Notes: generated by a model from the sequence alone, not told the origin. DNA of 64,000 nt from Amarolinea aalborgensis (GCF_900491745.1 NZ_UETR01000001.1:558001-622000), one strand, 5' to 3'. Positions 27,221-36,760 are shown, numbered from the stretch's first letter. Made by a program: numbers and translations.

Positions 27221-29050
27221 ATGGCGGTTCAACCTGCAACCCCTGCCAGCGACTTTCGCGCCCGTATGCAGCCCCGCGGGCCGATGAGCGCGGCCAGGAT
27301 TGAAAAAGCGGCCAAGCCGCGCGAGGCGTTGGCGCGTCTGGCTCTCTACCTGCGGCCGTTCAAACTGACGATGATCCTCGTGCTTGTACTAGTTTTGCTC
27401 TACACCGGGTTGGGTTTGCTAGGTCCTTACCTGATGGGCGTGGCTATTGACCGCTTCATTGCCAACAAGGATGTCGCCGGGTTGGGGCGCATCGCGCTGT
27501 GGATGGTGGTGGTTTACCTGGCGAACAACGTCGCGCAAGCGGTCGCTAACTGGGTCATGGCCGATGTCTCCCAACGGACGCTCAAGAACCTGCGGCGCGA
27601 TCTGTTCCGGCACATCCAGGAGCTTTCCCTCGCTTACTTTGACCGCCATCCCGCGGGTGAGATGATGAGCCGCCTGACGAACGACATTGACGTCATCAAC
27701 CAGGCGGTCTCGCAAAATGTCACCGCGCTCGTTGCCAGCGTGCTGTCGCTTGTGGGCATCGTCATCGCCATGTTTGTGCTGAACCACTGGCTGGCCCTGG
27801 CGACCCTGCTCGTGGTGCCGATCATGCTGGCGTTCACGGAGTTCGTGGCCCGGTATACGCGCCGCGGTTTCCGGCGTCTGCAACGGGAACTGGGAAGCAT
27901 GAACGGGATCATGGAGGAAGCGATCAGCGGGCAGAAGGTGATCAAGGCTTTCCGTCGCAATGACTCGGTGATTGACACCTTTCGCAGCCACAACCAGGCC
28001 GTCTTCAAGGCCGGGGTGTATGCCAACACCTACGCCTTGCTCTTGATGCCGCTGACCAATGTCCTGGGCAACTTTTTCGTCATCGTGCTGGCCGGACTGG
28101 GCGGCTGGCTGGCGCTGCAGGATCTGGTGACGGTAGGCACGATCGCGACGTTCATATATTACGGCCAAAACTACATCCAGCCGCTGCGCCAGCTCGCCAA
28201 CATGTATAACTCGATCCAGGCTGCGCTGGCCGGCGCGGAGCGCGTCTTCGACATGATTGACACCCCGCCCGAAATCGCGGACCCTCCGACAGCCGTGGAG
28301 CTGGAGACGATCAAGGGCGATGTGCAGTTCGACCAGGTGCAGTTTGGCTATCTGCCTGATGTGCCCGTGATCAAGCACATGACGCTGGCGGCCGCGGCCG
28401 GCCAGACCGTGGCGCTCGTCGGGCCAACCGGCGCCGGTAAGACGACCCTGATCAATCTGCTGTCGCGATTTTATGAGATCCAGGGCGGCGCGATTACGAT
28501 TGACGGCGCCGATATCCGCGATCTGCGCAAAGCCGATTTGCGGCGCCGGCTGGGAATTGTGCTGCAGGACACGTTCCTGTTTGCGGACACGGTGCAGCAA
28601 AACATCCGCTATGGCCGCCTGGAAGCCACGGATGCCGAGGTGGTGCACGCCGCGGAAATGGCCGACGCCGACCACTTCATCCGCCAATTGCCATTGGGCT
28701 ACCAGACCGTCCTCTCCGAACGGGCAAGCAATCTCAGCCAGGGTCAGCGCCAGATGCTGGCGATTGCCCGCGCCATGCTGGCCGACCCCGCGATCCTGAT
28801 TCTCGATGAAGCCACCAGCAGTGTGGACACGCGCACCGAGGTGCGCATCCAGCAGGCGCTCTTGCGACTAATGCAGGGCCGCACCAGCTTCGTGATTGCC
28901 CACCGGCTGAGCACCATTCGTGACGCCGACAACGTGGTGGTCATCAACAACGGCGAGATCGTGGAGCAGGGTACGCACGAGCAACTGCTGGCCCGGCGCG
29001 GCTTCTACTATCAATTGTACATGAGCCAATTCAAAGGCCAGGCGATCTAG
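27221..29050 (+). CDS. ABC exporter half-transporter, catalytic subunit (TM288-like)
   Basis: 609 aa: cytosolic N-terminal extension of about 35 residues, six-helix membrane domain, and an ATPase with Walker A GPTGAGKTT, signature LSQGQRQM and canonical Walker B LILDEATSSVD. The LSQGQ variant signature here and LDDS in the partner are exactly complementary, as in TM287/288. This gives one consensus and one degenerate ATP site. Start ATG 27221, 3 nt after the partner's stop. The pair forms the last two genes of the operon with the amidohydrolase-CYTH gene. Confidence 0.92.
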   Translation: MAVQPATPASDFRARMQPRGPMSAARIEKAAKPREALARLALYLRPFKLTMILVLVLVLLYTGLGLLGPYLMGVAIDRFIANKDVAGLGRIALWMVVVYLANNVAQAVANWVMADVSQRTLKNLRRDLFRHIQELSLAYFDRHPAGEMMSRLTNDIDVINQAVSQNVTALVASVLSLVGIVIAMFVLNHWLALATLLVVPIMLAFTEFVARYTRRGFRRLQRELGSMNGIMEEAISGQKVIKAFRRNDSVIDTFRSHNQAVFKAGVYANTYALLLMPLTNVLGNFFVIVLAGLGGWLALQDLVTVGTIATFIYYGQNYIQPLRQLANMYNSIQAALAGAERVFDMIDTPPEIADPPTAVELETIKGDVQFDQVQFGYLPDVPVIKHMTLAAAAGQTVALVGPTGAGKTTLINLLSRFYEIQGGAITIDGADIRDLRKADLRRRLGIVLQDTFLFADTVQQNIRYGRLEATDAEVVHAAEMADADHFIRQLPLGYQTVLSERASNLSQGQRQMLAIARAMLADPAILILDEATSSVDTRTEVRIQQALLRLMQGRTSFVIAHRLSTIRDADNVVVINNGEIVEQGTHEQLLARRGFYYQLYMSQFKGQAI

Positions 29051-29220
29051 CTTGAAAATAGGCCGCGGATGAACACGGATCGCCACGGATTGCCTGTTTT
29101 CATCCTCGGTTGTGCGTCCGGCGCATGGATAACTAACCTGAAAACAGGCCGCGGATGAACACGGATCGTCACGGATCGCCTGTTTTCATTCACGGCTGTG
29201 CGCGGGGCGCCTGGGTAACT
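29051..29220 (+). repeat. R2 repeat, two tandem copies
   Basis: Two R2 units about 87 bp apart (TTGAAAA at 29052, CTGAAAA at 29139), each with GGCCGCGGATGAACACGGATC and CCTGTTTTCAT. They directly follow the exporter stop and fill most of the 305-bp gap before the Uma2 relic. Confidence 0.85.
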
Positions 29221-29294
29221 TTGCAGTGGTCGCAGCGATTTTGATCGCCCGCTCGCCCCCCATGGTGAAATGCGCCACGGGCCGACAAATGACA

Positions 29295-29323
29295 TTAACT
29301 CGCTGTGCGGTTGGGTTTACAAT
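29295..29323 (+). promoter_or_regulatory. Promoter in front of the Uma2 relic
   Basis: TTAACT (29295-29300), 17-bp spacer, TACAAT (29318-29323). The promoter survives although the gene behind it is broken. Confidence 0.5.
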
Positions 29324-29355
29324 CCAGTCTGCCTGGCTAATGAGGAATGACCATC

Positions 29356-29852
29356 ATGAGCATTGCTAAAACTGCCAATCCACCAACCGCACAGCCAACG
29401 CACGGACTGCCTGTGGGCGTTAGCGCGCCCCGCAAAGCATCCAAAGCCGAAATCTACTATCCCGAATCGGACGGCAAACCTATGGGCGAGACCGACTGGC
29501 ACATTACCGTGATAATGTACCTGTAGGCGTCAAAGAGTATTTTCTTTTTGATCCACTGGGAGAGTACCTCGACCCGCGCTTGCAGGGATTCCGCCTGAGC
29601 GATCGCTTCTATACGCCGCTTCCGTTGGCAGCCGATGGTACGCTGCTGAGCGATGAGTTGGGATTGATTCTGCGCCCTGAGAATGAGATGCTGCGCCTGG
29701 TAGACCCTGCGACAGGGCAAAGCATTCCCACGATCAACGAAGCGTTGGCCCAGGCGCAGGTCGAGGCGCGACGTGCTGATCAAGCAGAGGCTGAGCTGGC
29801 TCGCCTCCGGGCGGAATTGGCTCTCCTGCGGAGCCAGACACCGAAGGAATGA
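29356..29852 (+). pseudogene. Uma2-family (DUF820) endonuclease, internal deletion
   Basis: The first 56 codons (29356-29526) give a Uma2 N-terminus ending YYPESDGKPMGETDWH. The reading then shifts frame: from 29511 a second frame to 29852 gives a Uma2 C-terminus, VKEYFLFDPLGEYLDP...LQGFRLSDRFYTPL, ending in an Ala/Glu/Leu-rich coiled coil (ARLRAELALLRSQ). The PD-(D/E)XK core normally between them (roughly 100-130 residues, with the catalytic Asp, ExK and the APDVFVV-type strand) is missing. The deletion and frameshift make the gene non-functional. Uma2 genes are abundant and unstable in Chloroflexota and cyanobacteria (family knowledge). Confidence 0.85.
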
Positions 29853-29855
29853 TTC

Positions 29856-31476
29856 TGCCGCTGGCTGCGTCCACCAGGCGTAGGCTACCCACCCCTGGCT
29901 CATCACGCGCGTCCAGCAACCACAATCGGCTGCCTTGGTGGGTGACGGCAGCATCTATCCAACCTCCAAGGGTCGCCGTCAGCACGAACCTCTGCTCGTT
30001 GCGATCAGCATCCAGCACCTGAACGCTGGCGCTGTGCCCTTCACTCTTCCGATCTACCAGGTACAGTCACTCGTGCGAGCGGGCGGCGTCAGGCTCGACT
30101 ACAAGCGGCGCAGGCGCAATCACCAGCCTGGACCACGCACTGCCCGTTTCGGACAATGTGCGCAGCTTTTGGCCGGTCGCCAGATCGTAAATCACGATCT
30201 GCTGGCCGTATGGATCGCTGGTAACCAGCACATGGTCGTTGCTGCGCACAAGCGCGCTGGACAGCGGGTTTACAGAATCCCACCGATCGGGACTGACAGC
30301 CAGGTTGGCAAACGGAGGATCAACCAGCCATTGATTCTCCAGCGCCTGCGTCTCCAGGTTATAGAACCAGATTTCGCTCGCCAGACCGGCATCGCCTTCG
30401 CTGCCGTGGCTCAGGCCCAAAACCAGGGTGGGCGGGGTTTCGATTTGTGTCACCTGGAACGGCATCACGCGATGCCCGGCCTGCAGCGGCAGGTGCACTT
30501 CGCTCGCCACGCGACCGACCGCCAAATCTACTTCGCTGAGGATGCCGTCCTCGCTGACCGCGATCAAGAATTGACCATCGGCCGACATCACGGCGCCGGC
30601 TACGGTGGGTGACGCAGACGCCTGGCTCCGCCCCAACGGCAGCCTCAGACGGCGGTTGACGGTGTGCAGCCGCAAGTCGTTGAAGTGCATCAGGCCGTTA
30701 CGACAGAGGTCATACAACCAACGGCCATCGGGGGCAGCGAAGACAAAGCGCGCGCCCGTGCAGCCCGCCTCGTTGGTCAGCGGGCCGACAACGCTGGAAA
30801 TGACCTGCTCGCCGGTAGCCGGATCGAACTGGTCAATCGCGAAGGTCTGACTTACCAAACGTTGTGCGTAGAGGGCCGCGCCATCTGGCGCCATGATCAA
30901 CGCGGGAGGACCGGCGTTGCGCGGCAAACGTACGCGATTGAGAAGTTCAGTCTGGCGCAGCATGGTCCACGAGCGGGTGTCGAACAAGCGTAGACGGCCC
31001 TGCGCACCGTCCGCGGTGGTGAAGTCGGCCACGTACAGCCTGGACCCATCGGGCGACAGCGTGAACTGCGCCGCGTTGCCGACCGGTAGTCGGCGGATCA
31101 CATTGCCCACCAGCGAACTGGACACCACCAGGCTGTTTGTGCTTTTTTCGGTTTGCTGAATCCGATACAATCGGCTGGAGGCGGGCCTGGCTGGCGGAGG
31201 ATTTGAAATGACTGGCGGCGCGGGCGTAATGCCTATCACGGCCGCAGCCACGGTGGGCGTTGGGGAGGTCTGCTGATCATCGGCGGGACGAATGACGCGC
31301 CACCAGCTCCAGAGCAGAATCAATCCCAGCGCGATCAGCAGCCAGGGCGGTCGAGACAACGCGCGCCGCGGTGGTGGGTCTGTCTCATGCTGTTCCCAGG
31401 TGTCTTCGCCAATTTGCCAGTCCAGGTGTTTGGGTGTTGGCACCGGTTTGACCCCCGCTGATATCCGAAGTCTCAT
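29856..31476 (-). pseudogene. Membrane-anchored beta-propeller protein, in-frame TGA and truncated end
   Basis: A type II membrane protein with one anchor (PWLLIALGLILLWSWWRVI) and a Pro/Thr-rich linker. YVTN/WD-like blades follow: RRLPVGNAAQFTLSPDGSRL, FAAPDGRWLYDLC, AGAVMSADGQFLIAVSEDG, DPYGQQIVIYDLATGQKLRT. The open frame stops at TGA 30067-30069. The same frame then continues without a gap into more propeller sequence (VQVLDADRNEQRF, GSRLWLLDARDEPGVGSLRL, VDAASGRIIPS) down to about 29856, where homology ends at the Uma2 relic. The gene therefore has a nonsense codon and a lost 3' end, although a 469-aa product to 30067 could still be made. The start is uncertain: ATG 31476 is used because codons further upstream come from hairpin repeats. 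Confidence 0.65.
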
Positions 31477-31531
31477 GACTTCGGAAGTCCATTTTCCCAG
31501 ACATCCGAAGTCTACGAGACTTCGGATGTCT
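31464..31531. repeat. Two hairpins CCGAAGTC/GACTTCGG directly after mtnP
   Basis: Hairpin 1 is a perfect 15-bp stem, AGACATCCGAAGTCT/AGACTTCGGATGTCT (31499-31513/31517-31531), with a 3-nt loop. It starts 1 nt beyond the mtnP stop. Hairpin 2 has 8-bp arms (31464-31471/31476-31483, loop TCAT). They could attenuate or terminate mtnP transcription on the minus strand, though no T run follows, or protect the mRNA 3' end. Confidence 0.75.
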
Positions 31532-31532
31532 T

Positions 31533-32417
31533 TCACGCAAGATACTTCCCGATCAGCATCTCCAGCCGTTTTTTGGTCTGCGCCGGAATCTGGCTGCGGT
31601 CGGTGAGGATCGCATCCTTGAGCGCGTCGGCCTGCGGGCTGGGGCCGGCCGTGGCCAACAAACGCACGGCGTTGCGCACGGCCGACTTCGCTACCTCGGC
31701 GTTGCGGAGCAGCACGCGGATGACTGCGTCCACCGTCACCGGGTCTTCGGTTTCGTGCCAGACATCATAATCGGTCACATGCGCCATGGTGGCGTAGCTT
31801 ATGCCAGCCTCGCGCGCCAGCTGCGCTTCGGGCACGGCGGTCATGCCGATGATGCTGCAGCCCCACTGGCGGAAGATGCGGCTTTCGCCTTTGGTGCTGA
31901 AACGCGGGCCTTCGATGGTGATAAACACGCCGCCCTGGTGCACCGGGTTGCCGGTCTCCTGTACGGCCGCCAGGCACACGGCGCTCAAGAAGGGGCAGAA
32001 GGGGTCCGCGAGTGAGACGTGGACCACCAGGCCGCCCGTGCCGGCCGCCGGATCATCGAAAAACGAAAGCGGGCGCAGGTGCGTGCGGTCGAAGAGCTGA
32101 TCGGGAATGACGATGTGACCGGGCGCGATATGCTCCTGCAACGAGCCGCAGGCTGAAATGGAGATCAGGTATTCGACGCCCAGCGTCTTGAAGCCCCAGA
32201 TGTTGGCGCGCGTGTTGAGCTGCGTCGGGGAGATGCGGTGCCCGCGGCCGTGACGGGCCAGAAAGACCACGGGTGTGCCGTCCAGCACCCCGGTGATGTA
32301 GGCGTCCGACGGTGGGCCGAACGGCGTATCCAGGGTGATTTCGCGCACTTCTTGCAGCGCTTCCATCTGGTAGACGCCGCTGCCGCCAATCACGCCGATG
32401 CGAAGTGGGTCAGTCAT
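31533..32417 (-). CDS. mtnP: S-methyl-5'-thioadenosine phosphorylase
   Basis: 294 aa purine nucleoside phosphorylase-family enzyme that splits methylthioadenosine to adenine and methylthioribose-1-phosphate in methionine salvage. Motifs: IGVIGGSGVYQME (phosphate loop), FLARHGRGHRISPTQLNTRAN, SACGSLQEHIAPG, TIEGPRFSTKGESR and IGMTAVPEAQLAREAGI, all as in the MtnP group. Length is normal. Complete start and stop. It may draw on the same metabolite as the MTA/SAH deaminase-like fusion at 23.4-25.4 kb, but the two are not adjacent. Confidence 0.95.
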   Translation of the reverse strand: MTDPLRIGVIGGSGVYQMEALQEVREITLDTPFGPPSDAYITGVLDGTPVVFLARHGRGHRISPTQLNTRANIWGFKTLGVEYLISISACGSLQEHIAPGHIVIPDQLFDRTHLRPLSFFDDPAAGTGGLVVHVSLADPFCPFLSAVCLAAVQETGNPVHQGGVFITIEGPRFSTKGESRIFRQWGCSIIGMTAVPEAQLAREAGISYATMAHVTDYDVWHETEDPVTVDAVIRVLLRNAEVAKSAVRNAVRLLATAGPSPQADALKDAILTDRSQIPAQTKKRLEMLIGKYLA

Positions 32418-32453
32418 GGATTTGGATTCCCTTTTGAGAGTTGGCTACCGGCC

Positions 32454-32843
32454 TCACTTCGTAAGGCCGAGATACTTGCGTGAAAAACGTCGCACGGCTT
32501 TGGCGACCGTTAGCGCGTCACGTGCTTCCTCGGTGTTTGGCGCATCACCGGGATAGCGGGCGGCAATCGCGTATTCTGACAGCGTGTTCAGGTTCTTAAG
32601 ATCTACCGCGACCAGGATTCCAACGCTGGCGCACAACTCGCTCAATCGAATCAAGTCGTGTGTCCTGGGGACAACAACACCTCTGAACACCAGCATGGCT
32701 TTGAGGTACTTCTCGGCGCATTGTTGACTGCAATAACAGGCATGGTTGTTTAATGGTCGGCGCCGACGCAGCATGGTGCAAGCTGCGTCGTAATCTGCCT
32801 CAGCATATTCAGCCCAGGCGCGAAAGTCAGTTTCGGTGCTCAT
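32454..32843 (-). CDS. HEPN-domain protein (toxin of HEPN/MNT pair)
   Basis: 129 aa alpha-helical HEPN protein. It has YAEADYDAACTMLRRR, the core CYCSQQCAEKYLKAML and the VVPRTHDLIRLSELC segment that supplies the Arg/His of the presumed RNase site. The ATG at 32843 overlaps the MNT stop by 17 nt; an in-frame upstream extension is not supported. In such pairs the HEPN member is a ribonuclease toxin and the MNT partner neutralises it by AMPylation (HepT/MntA knowledge). Confidence 0.85.
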   Translation of the reverse strand: MSTETDFRAWAEYAEADYDAACTMLRRRRPLNNHACYCSQQCAEKYLKAMLVFRGVVVPRTHDLIRLSELCASVGILVAVDLKNLNTLSEYAIAARYPGDAPNTEEARDALTVAKAVRRFSRKYLGLTK

Positions 32844-33234
32844 AAAGAACTTTGCCTTGCGACAGGATCTCTTGCACAAAAAAGTCGTGCTTGAGGAGCG
32901 ATTGTTCGATCTCTGCAGGCGTACGAACCAAAATGTCCACTGGAAAGGGGCGCGGAATGAGCAAGCGAGACACACTCCAGCTACGCTCGCTACGCGACGC
33001 TGTTGTGTCAAGGATCACGAGCAGATCAACATCGCTGTCTGGTGTCGGCTTTCCGTAGGCATACGAGCCAAAGAGGATGATCTTTTCCGGCTGCAAACTT
33101 TCCGCGATCCGGCGTACTGCCAGAGGTAAGGCGCGTGCTACGGGCAGTGCGCAGCCGATCGGTGTCATCTGTAGATCGGTCACGTCCGCCAGTTCAACCG
33201 GCATCTCTTCTATTTCGGTTGTTGTTGTGTTCAT
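32827..33234 (-). CDS. Minimal nucleotidyltransferase (antitoxin of HEPN/MNT pair)
   Basis: 135 aa MNT protein with the polymerase-beta signature GSYAYGKPTPDSDVDLLVIL: GSx(n)SDxD with both metal Asp residues, about residues 57-72. The third Asp is in FPVDILVRT. A Thr/Glu-rich N-terminus of about 25 residues precedes the domain. Overlap with HEPN by 17 nt shows one transcript, with the antitoxin first. A promoter lies inside the 3' end of the neighbouring CoA-transferase gene. Confidence 0.88.
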   Translation of the reverse strand: MNTTTTEIEEMPVELADVTDLQMTPIGCALPVARALPLAVRRIAESLQPEKIILFGSYAYGKPTPDSDVDLLVILDTTASRSERSWSVSRLLIPRPFPVDILVRTPAEIEQSLLKHDFFVQEILSQGKVLYEHRN

Positions 33235-33305
33235 GGGTCAAGAAACACGACATGGGAAATTCGCTCATGCGTTACGTCGGGCCACATTCATTCCTGTGAG
33301 CCACG

Positions 33306-33333
33306 ATTATAACCGCGTCGCCAGTTCCGCCAA
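33306..33333 (-). promoter_or_regulatory. Promoter for the MNT/HEPN module
   Basis: Minus strand TTGGCG (33328-33333), 16-bp spacer, TATAAT (33306-33311). The start would lie about 65 nt before the MNT ATG. It overlaps the stop of the upstream gene. Confidence 0.6.
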
Positions 33334-34437
33334 AATCTCTTGTGTGTGCTCGCCCAGGCGTGGGGTCGGACGTAGGGCCACGGCCGGCGTGTCGGACAGC
33401 AGGACGGGAAAGCCGATCTGGGGCAGCCCGCTGGCCGGTTCGATGCAGATCAACCCGCTGGCCTGCACGGCAGGCAACGCCTGCATCTCATCCAGGGTCA
33501 GCACCGGCGCGCAGCAGACATCATCGCCCAGGCGGGCCAGCCAGTGGGCCAGCGGCTGGCTGCGGATGAACGTGCAGAACGCGGCCATCCGTTCCTCCGC
33601 GCCCGGCTGCGGGTTGAACCCGAGCGGCTTGAGATCAGGGCGCGCCAGCCGCTCGCATACCTCGAACCAGAACTTGGGCTCCAGCGCGCTGATGGCCAGG
33701 TGGCGACCATCGGCGCATTCATAGACGTTGTAGCACAGACTGCGGCCGGTCAACATGCCGGTGCCGCTCGGCTCGTCCGCGCCGGGCGTTGCGGCCTGCA
33801 CCGGCAGCAGAAAGGCCAGCCAGGCCAGCGTGCCGCCGAGCATGGAAACATCCAAGAACTGCCCGCGGCCGCTGCGCGTGCGCGCCAGCAGCGCGGCCAG
33901 GATGGCGGTGAGCGCGGGCATCGCGCCGCCGCCAATGTCGGCGATCTGCACCGGCAGCGGCGCCGGCGTCTGCTGCATCGCGCCGACGCTCAACATGCCG
34001 CTTTCCGCCACGTAGTCCAAATCGTGCCCAGGGCGGTGACTGGCCGGGCCGGTCTGGCCGTAACCGCTGATGGCGCAGTAGATCAGGCGCGGGTTGACAG
34101 CCGATAGCTTGTCATAATCAAGAGACAGGCGCGCCATGACGCCGGGGCGAAAAGACTCGATCAAGACATCGGCCGTTTGCACCAGCTTGAGGAAAATCTC
34201 GACATCGCCGGCCGCCTTGAGGTCCAGGCAGAGGCTGCGCTTGCCCCGGTTGAGCGCGGCGAAGTAGGGGCCGAGGCCGCTTCCGTTGGGGTCGCCCAGC
34301 CAGCGGCCCAGGTCGCCAACGCCAGGCGCTTCGATTTTGATCACATCAACGCCCAGGTCGGCCAGCCAGAGGGTGGCAAAGCCGCCGGGCAGATAACGGG
34401 TCAGGTCAAGAACGCGAATGCCTTCGAGTGCGAGCAT
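33307..34437 (-). CDS. CaiB/BaiF family III CoA transferase, alpha-methylacyl-CoA racemase-like
   Basis: 376 aa. It starts MLALEGIRVLDLTRYLPGG, then LADLGVDVIKIEAPGVGD, the CoA-binding start of the family. GHDLDYVAESGMLS and PVQIADIGGGAMPALTAIL place His and Asp where AMACR-type racemases carry their two catalytic bases. RGQFLDVSMLGG and YECADGRHLAISALEPKFW follow. It probably racemises branched acyl-CoA or transfers CoA. ATG 34437 has AAAGG upstream, and longer in-frame codons run into a repeat region and are rejected. No beta-oxidation partner is adjacent. Confidence 0.87.
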   Translation of the reverse strand: MLALEGIRVLDLTRYLPGGFATLWLADLGVDVIKIEAPGVGDLGRWLGDPNGSGLGPYFAALNRGKRSLCLDLKAAGDVEIFLKLVQTADVLIESFRPGVMARLSLDYDKLSAVNPRLIYCAISGYGQTGPASHRPGHDLDYVAESGMLSVGAMQQTPAPLPVQIADIGGGAMPALTAILAALLARTRSGRGQFLDVSMLGGTLAWLAFLLPVQAATPGADEPSGTGMLTGRSLCYNVYECADGRHLAISALEPKFWFEVCERLARPDLKPLGFNPQPGAEERMAAFCTFIRSQPLAHWLARLGDDVCCAPVLTLDEMQALPAVQASGLICIEPASGLPQIGFPVLLSDTPAVALRPTPRLGEHTQEILAELATRL

Positions 34438-35087
34438 AAAGGGCCTTTCATCGAGCGGATGCGTGCATTTTAGCATGATTGCGGTCAAAGCCAAAGGGGC
34501 GCGTGGGGAGAGGCGCGTTTCGATGTCGGGGCCAGCCACGCGTGTTGAGTGTGCGACCGTACCCGGCGCGTGGCGTGGACGGCTCTGCGCCAGGCTCAAA
34601 GCCTGTTCGTCAGCTGTGGTGGGCTTTGTACTCGTTGCGGCGACTTGCAGCCCCCCGATCTGCCCCCAGTTTGAAATGCACCCCTGCCAGACAGCTGTTC
34701 CAAATGTGGCCAGGTTTTTGATCACAGAGATCACAAAGAACGCAAAGAAGCTACCAATTTGCGCCTGATTTTCCGTTTCTTTGTGTTCACCCACCCCCGC
34801 ATGTGTTCTTTGCGGTTGAATGTGTGCTACATTTGGAATTTCTGCCTGCCAGAAAAGAGACTTGATATTTCTCTCGCGGTGGTGTAAAATCGTGCCAGGC
34901 GTCTTTGCCGCTACCTTGCGCTTCGGGTAGGCGCGCAAGGCCGCTCTCAAGTTCCATATCCCACGTTTTCCGTAGGCTCACTTCAAGCGGCGCCAGGGTA
35001 GCGCTGGCGCCTAAACATAAATCCGTGCCAATATCGCATGATATGTTTGATGTTACCAACACTGAACGATGAAAGAGAGGAAGAATC
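34438..35087 (+). other. Intergenic region with a structured leader (about 34897-35087)
   Basis: No supported gene in these 650 bases. A variant of the CACAAAG...CTTTGTG repeat is at about 34725-34790. After the promoter at 34862 the transcribed part contains two strong hairpins: CCTTGCGC/GCGCAAGG (34914-34921/34933-34940) and GGCGCCA/TGGCGCC (34989-34995/35005-35011). It then becomes AT-richer before the ribosome binding site AGAGAGGAAGAA. No riboswitch family was recognised. Confidence 0.5.
34862..34890 (+). promoter_or_regulatory. Promoter of the rnk-like gene
   Basis: TTGATA (34862-34867), 17-bp spacer, TAAAAT (34885-34890). The predicted start near 34897 lies about 190 nt upstream of the coding region. 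Confidence 0.6.
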
Positions 35088-35504
35088 ATGAGTGGAAAAC
35101 CGATTCACATTACCCAGTTTGATCTTGAGCGTTTGCGGAAACTGCTTCTTGACGCACAATCTACCAGTTACCGCAAAAGTGACTATCTGGAAAGACTTCA
35201 AATGGAAATTGATCGCGCAGAAGTAGTTCCGCCAAAGGATATACCAAGTGATGTTGTCACCATGAATTCCACGGTTTGTATCGAAGATCTTGACACAAAT
35301 GAAGAAGAAATCTATACGCTGGTTTTTCCAGAAAATGCCGACCTGAGTCAAGGGAAAATCTCGATACTGGCGCCTGTTGGAACAGCCATGTTAGGTTATG
35401 AGGTGGGAGACTCGTTTGAATGGGAAGTTCCAGCCGGAAAAAGAAGGTTGAGAGTCAAGAGAATCCTGTATCAACCTGAAGCATCCGGTGATTATCACCT
35501 TTAG
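35088..35504 (+). CDS. rnk: Rnk/GreA-GreB C-terminal-type regulator
   Basis: 138 aa. The N-terminal helical part (FDLERLRKLLLDAQ) is followed by a GreA/GreB-type C-terminal domain: LVFPENADLSQGKISILAPV, GTAMLGYEVGDSFEWEVPAG and RRLRVKRILYQPE. Rnk-type proteins bind RNA polymerase or nucleoside diphosphate kinase-linked targets. AT content is clearly higher than in the neighbouring genes, which hints at horizontal origin. It stands just before the restriction-like operon, from which it is separated by about 140 bp. Confidence 0.82.
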   Translation: MSGKPIHITQFDLERLRKLLLDAQSTSYRKSDYLERLQMEIDRAEVVPPKDIPSDVVTMNSTVCIEDLDTNEEEIYTLVFPENADLSQGKISILAPVGTAMLGYEVGDSFEWEVPAGKRRLRVKRILYQPEASGDYHL

Positions 35505-35646
35505 GCATCCTACACCATAGGAAAACGAGACAGCATCAACTCAACATTGAGGATTGTGTTATCTCCAAAACGCGCCCAACAAAGCGTGCACCAGACGCTG
35601 TGGATTCTGCCGCATTAACGAACCATCCGCGGCAATGCATCAACCC

Positions 35647-36279
<633 letters not shown>

Positions 36280-36291
<12 letters not shown>

Positions 36292-36740
36292 ACGCGAATG
36301 AACACGAATTGATGATGAACGCGAATGAACACGAATTGATTTTGAAAGAAGAGGTTTATGGGATTGTTGGGGCCGCGATGGAGGTGTCGAATGTGTTGGG
36401 GGCCGGTTTTCTGGAAGCGGTTTATCAGGAAGCGCTGGGGATCGAGTTAAGAAGCCGCGCCCTGCCCTTTGTCGCCCAGCCCACCATCAGAATTGCCTAC
36501 AAAGGCCATATCCTTGCCCAGGAATATGTCCCTGATTTTATTTGCTATGACCAGGTCATTGTGGAAATCAAGGCGATCAAGGCGTTGACCCCTATCGAAC
36601 AAGCGCAGTTGCTCAACTACCTGAAAGCGACGGGGAAACCCGTCGGGCTTCTGCTCAACTTCGGCGCGCCCAAACTGGAATGGAAACGCATGGTTTTCAG
36701 CCAGTCCGATATTCGCGTCCATTCGCGTTCATTCGCGGTT
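36280..36740. mobile_element. GxxExxY unit bounded by 30-bp inverted repeats
   Basis: Left repeat 36280-36309 and right repeat 36711-36740 are inverted copies matching at 27 of 30 positions. The left end also contains a 27-bp tandem duplication (36288-36313 and 36315-36340, 26 identical bases plus one) encoding MNANEHELM-MNANEHELI. The 461-bp unit carries only the GxxExxY gene. The repeat sequence resembles the R2 family body (CCGCGGATGAACACGGAT). No transposase, so if mobile it moves in trans; no target-site duplication was evident by eye. Confidence 0.6.
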
Positions 36741-36760
36741 AAGAAAGAAGGCGACAACCC

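Noticed and set aside
33307..34950. Long N-terminal extension of the CaiB-type gene
   Set aside because: The extra 170 codons cross the repeat and promoter region 34438-34950, while the family begins exactly at ATG 34437 with MLALEGIRVLDLTRYLP.
35565..35640. Integron attC site (CGCCCAACAAAGCG)
   Set aside because: One half resembles an attC core, but the required complementary GTTRRRY partner downstream is absent and there is no cassette array or integrase.
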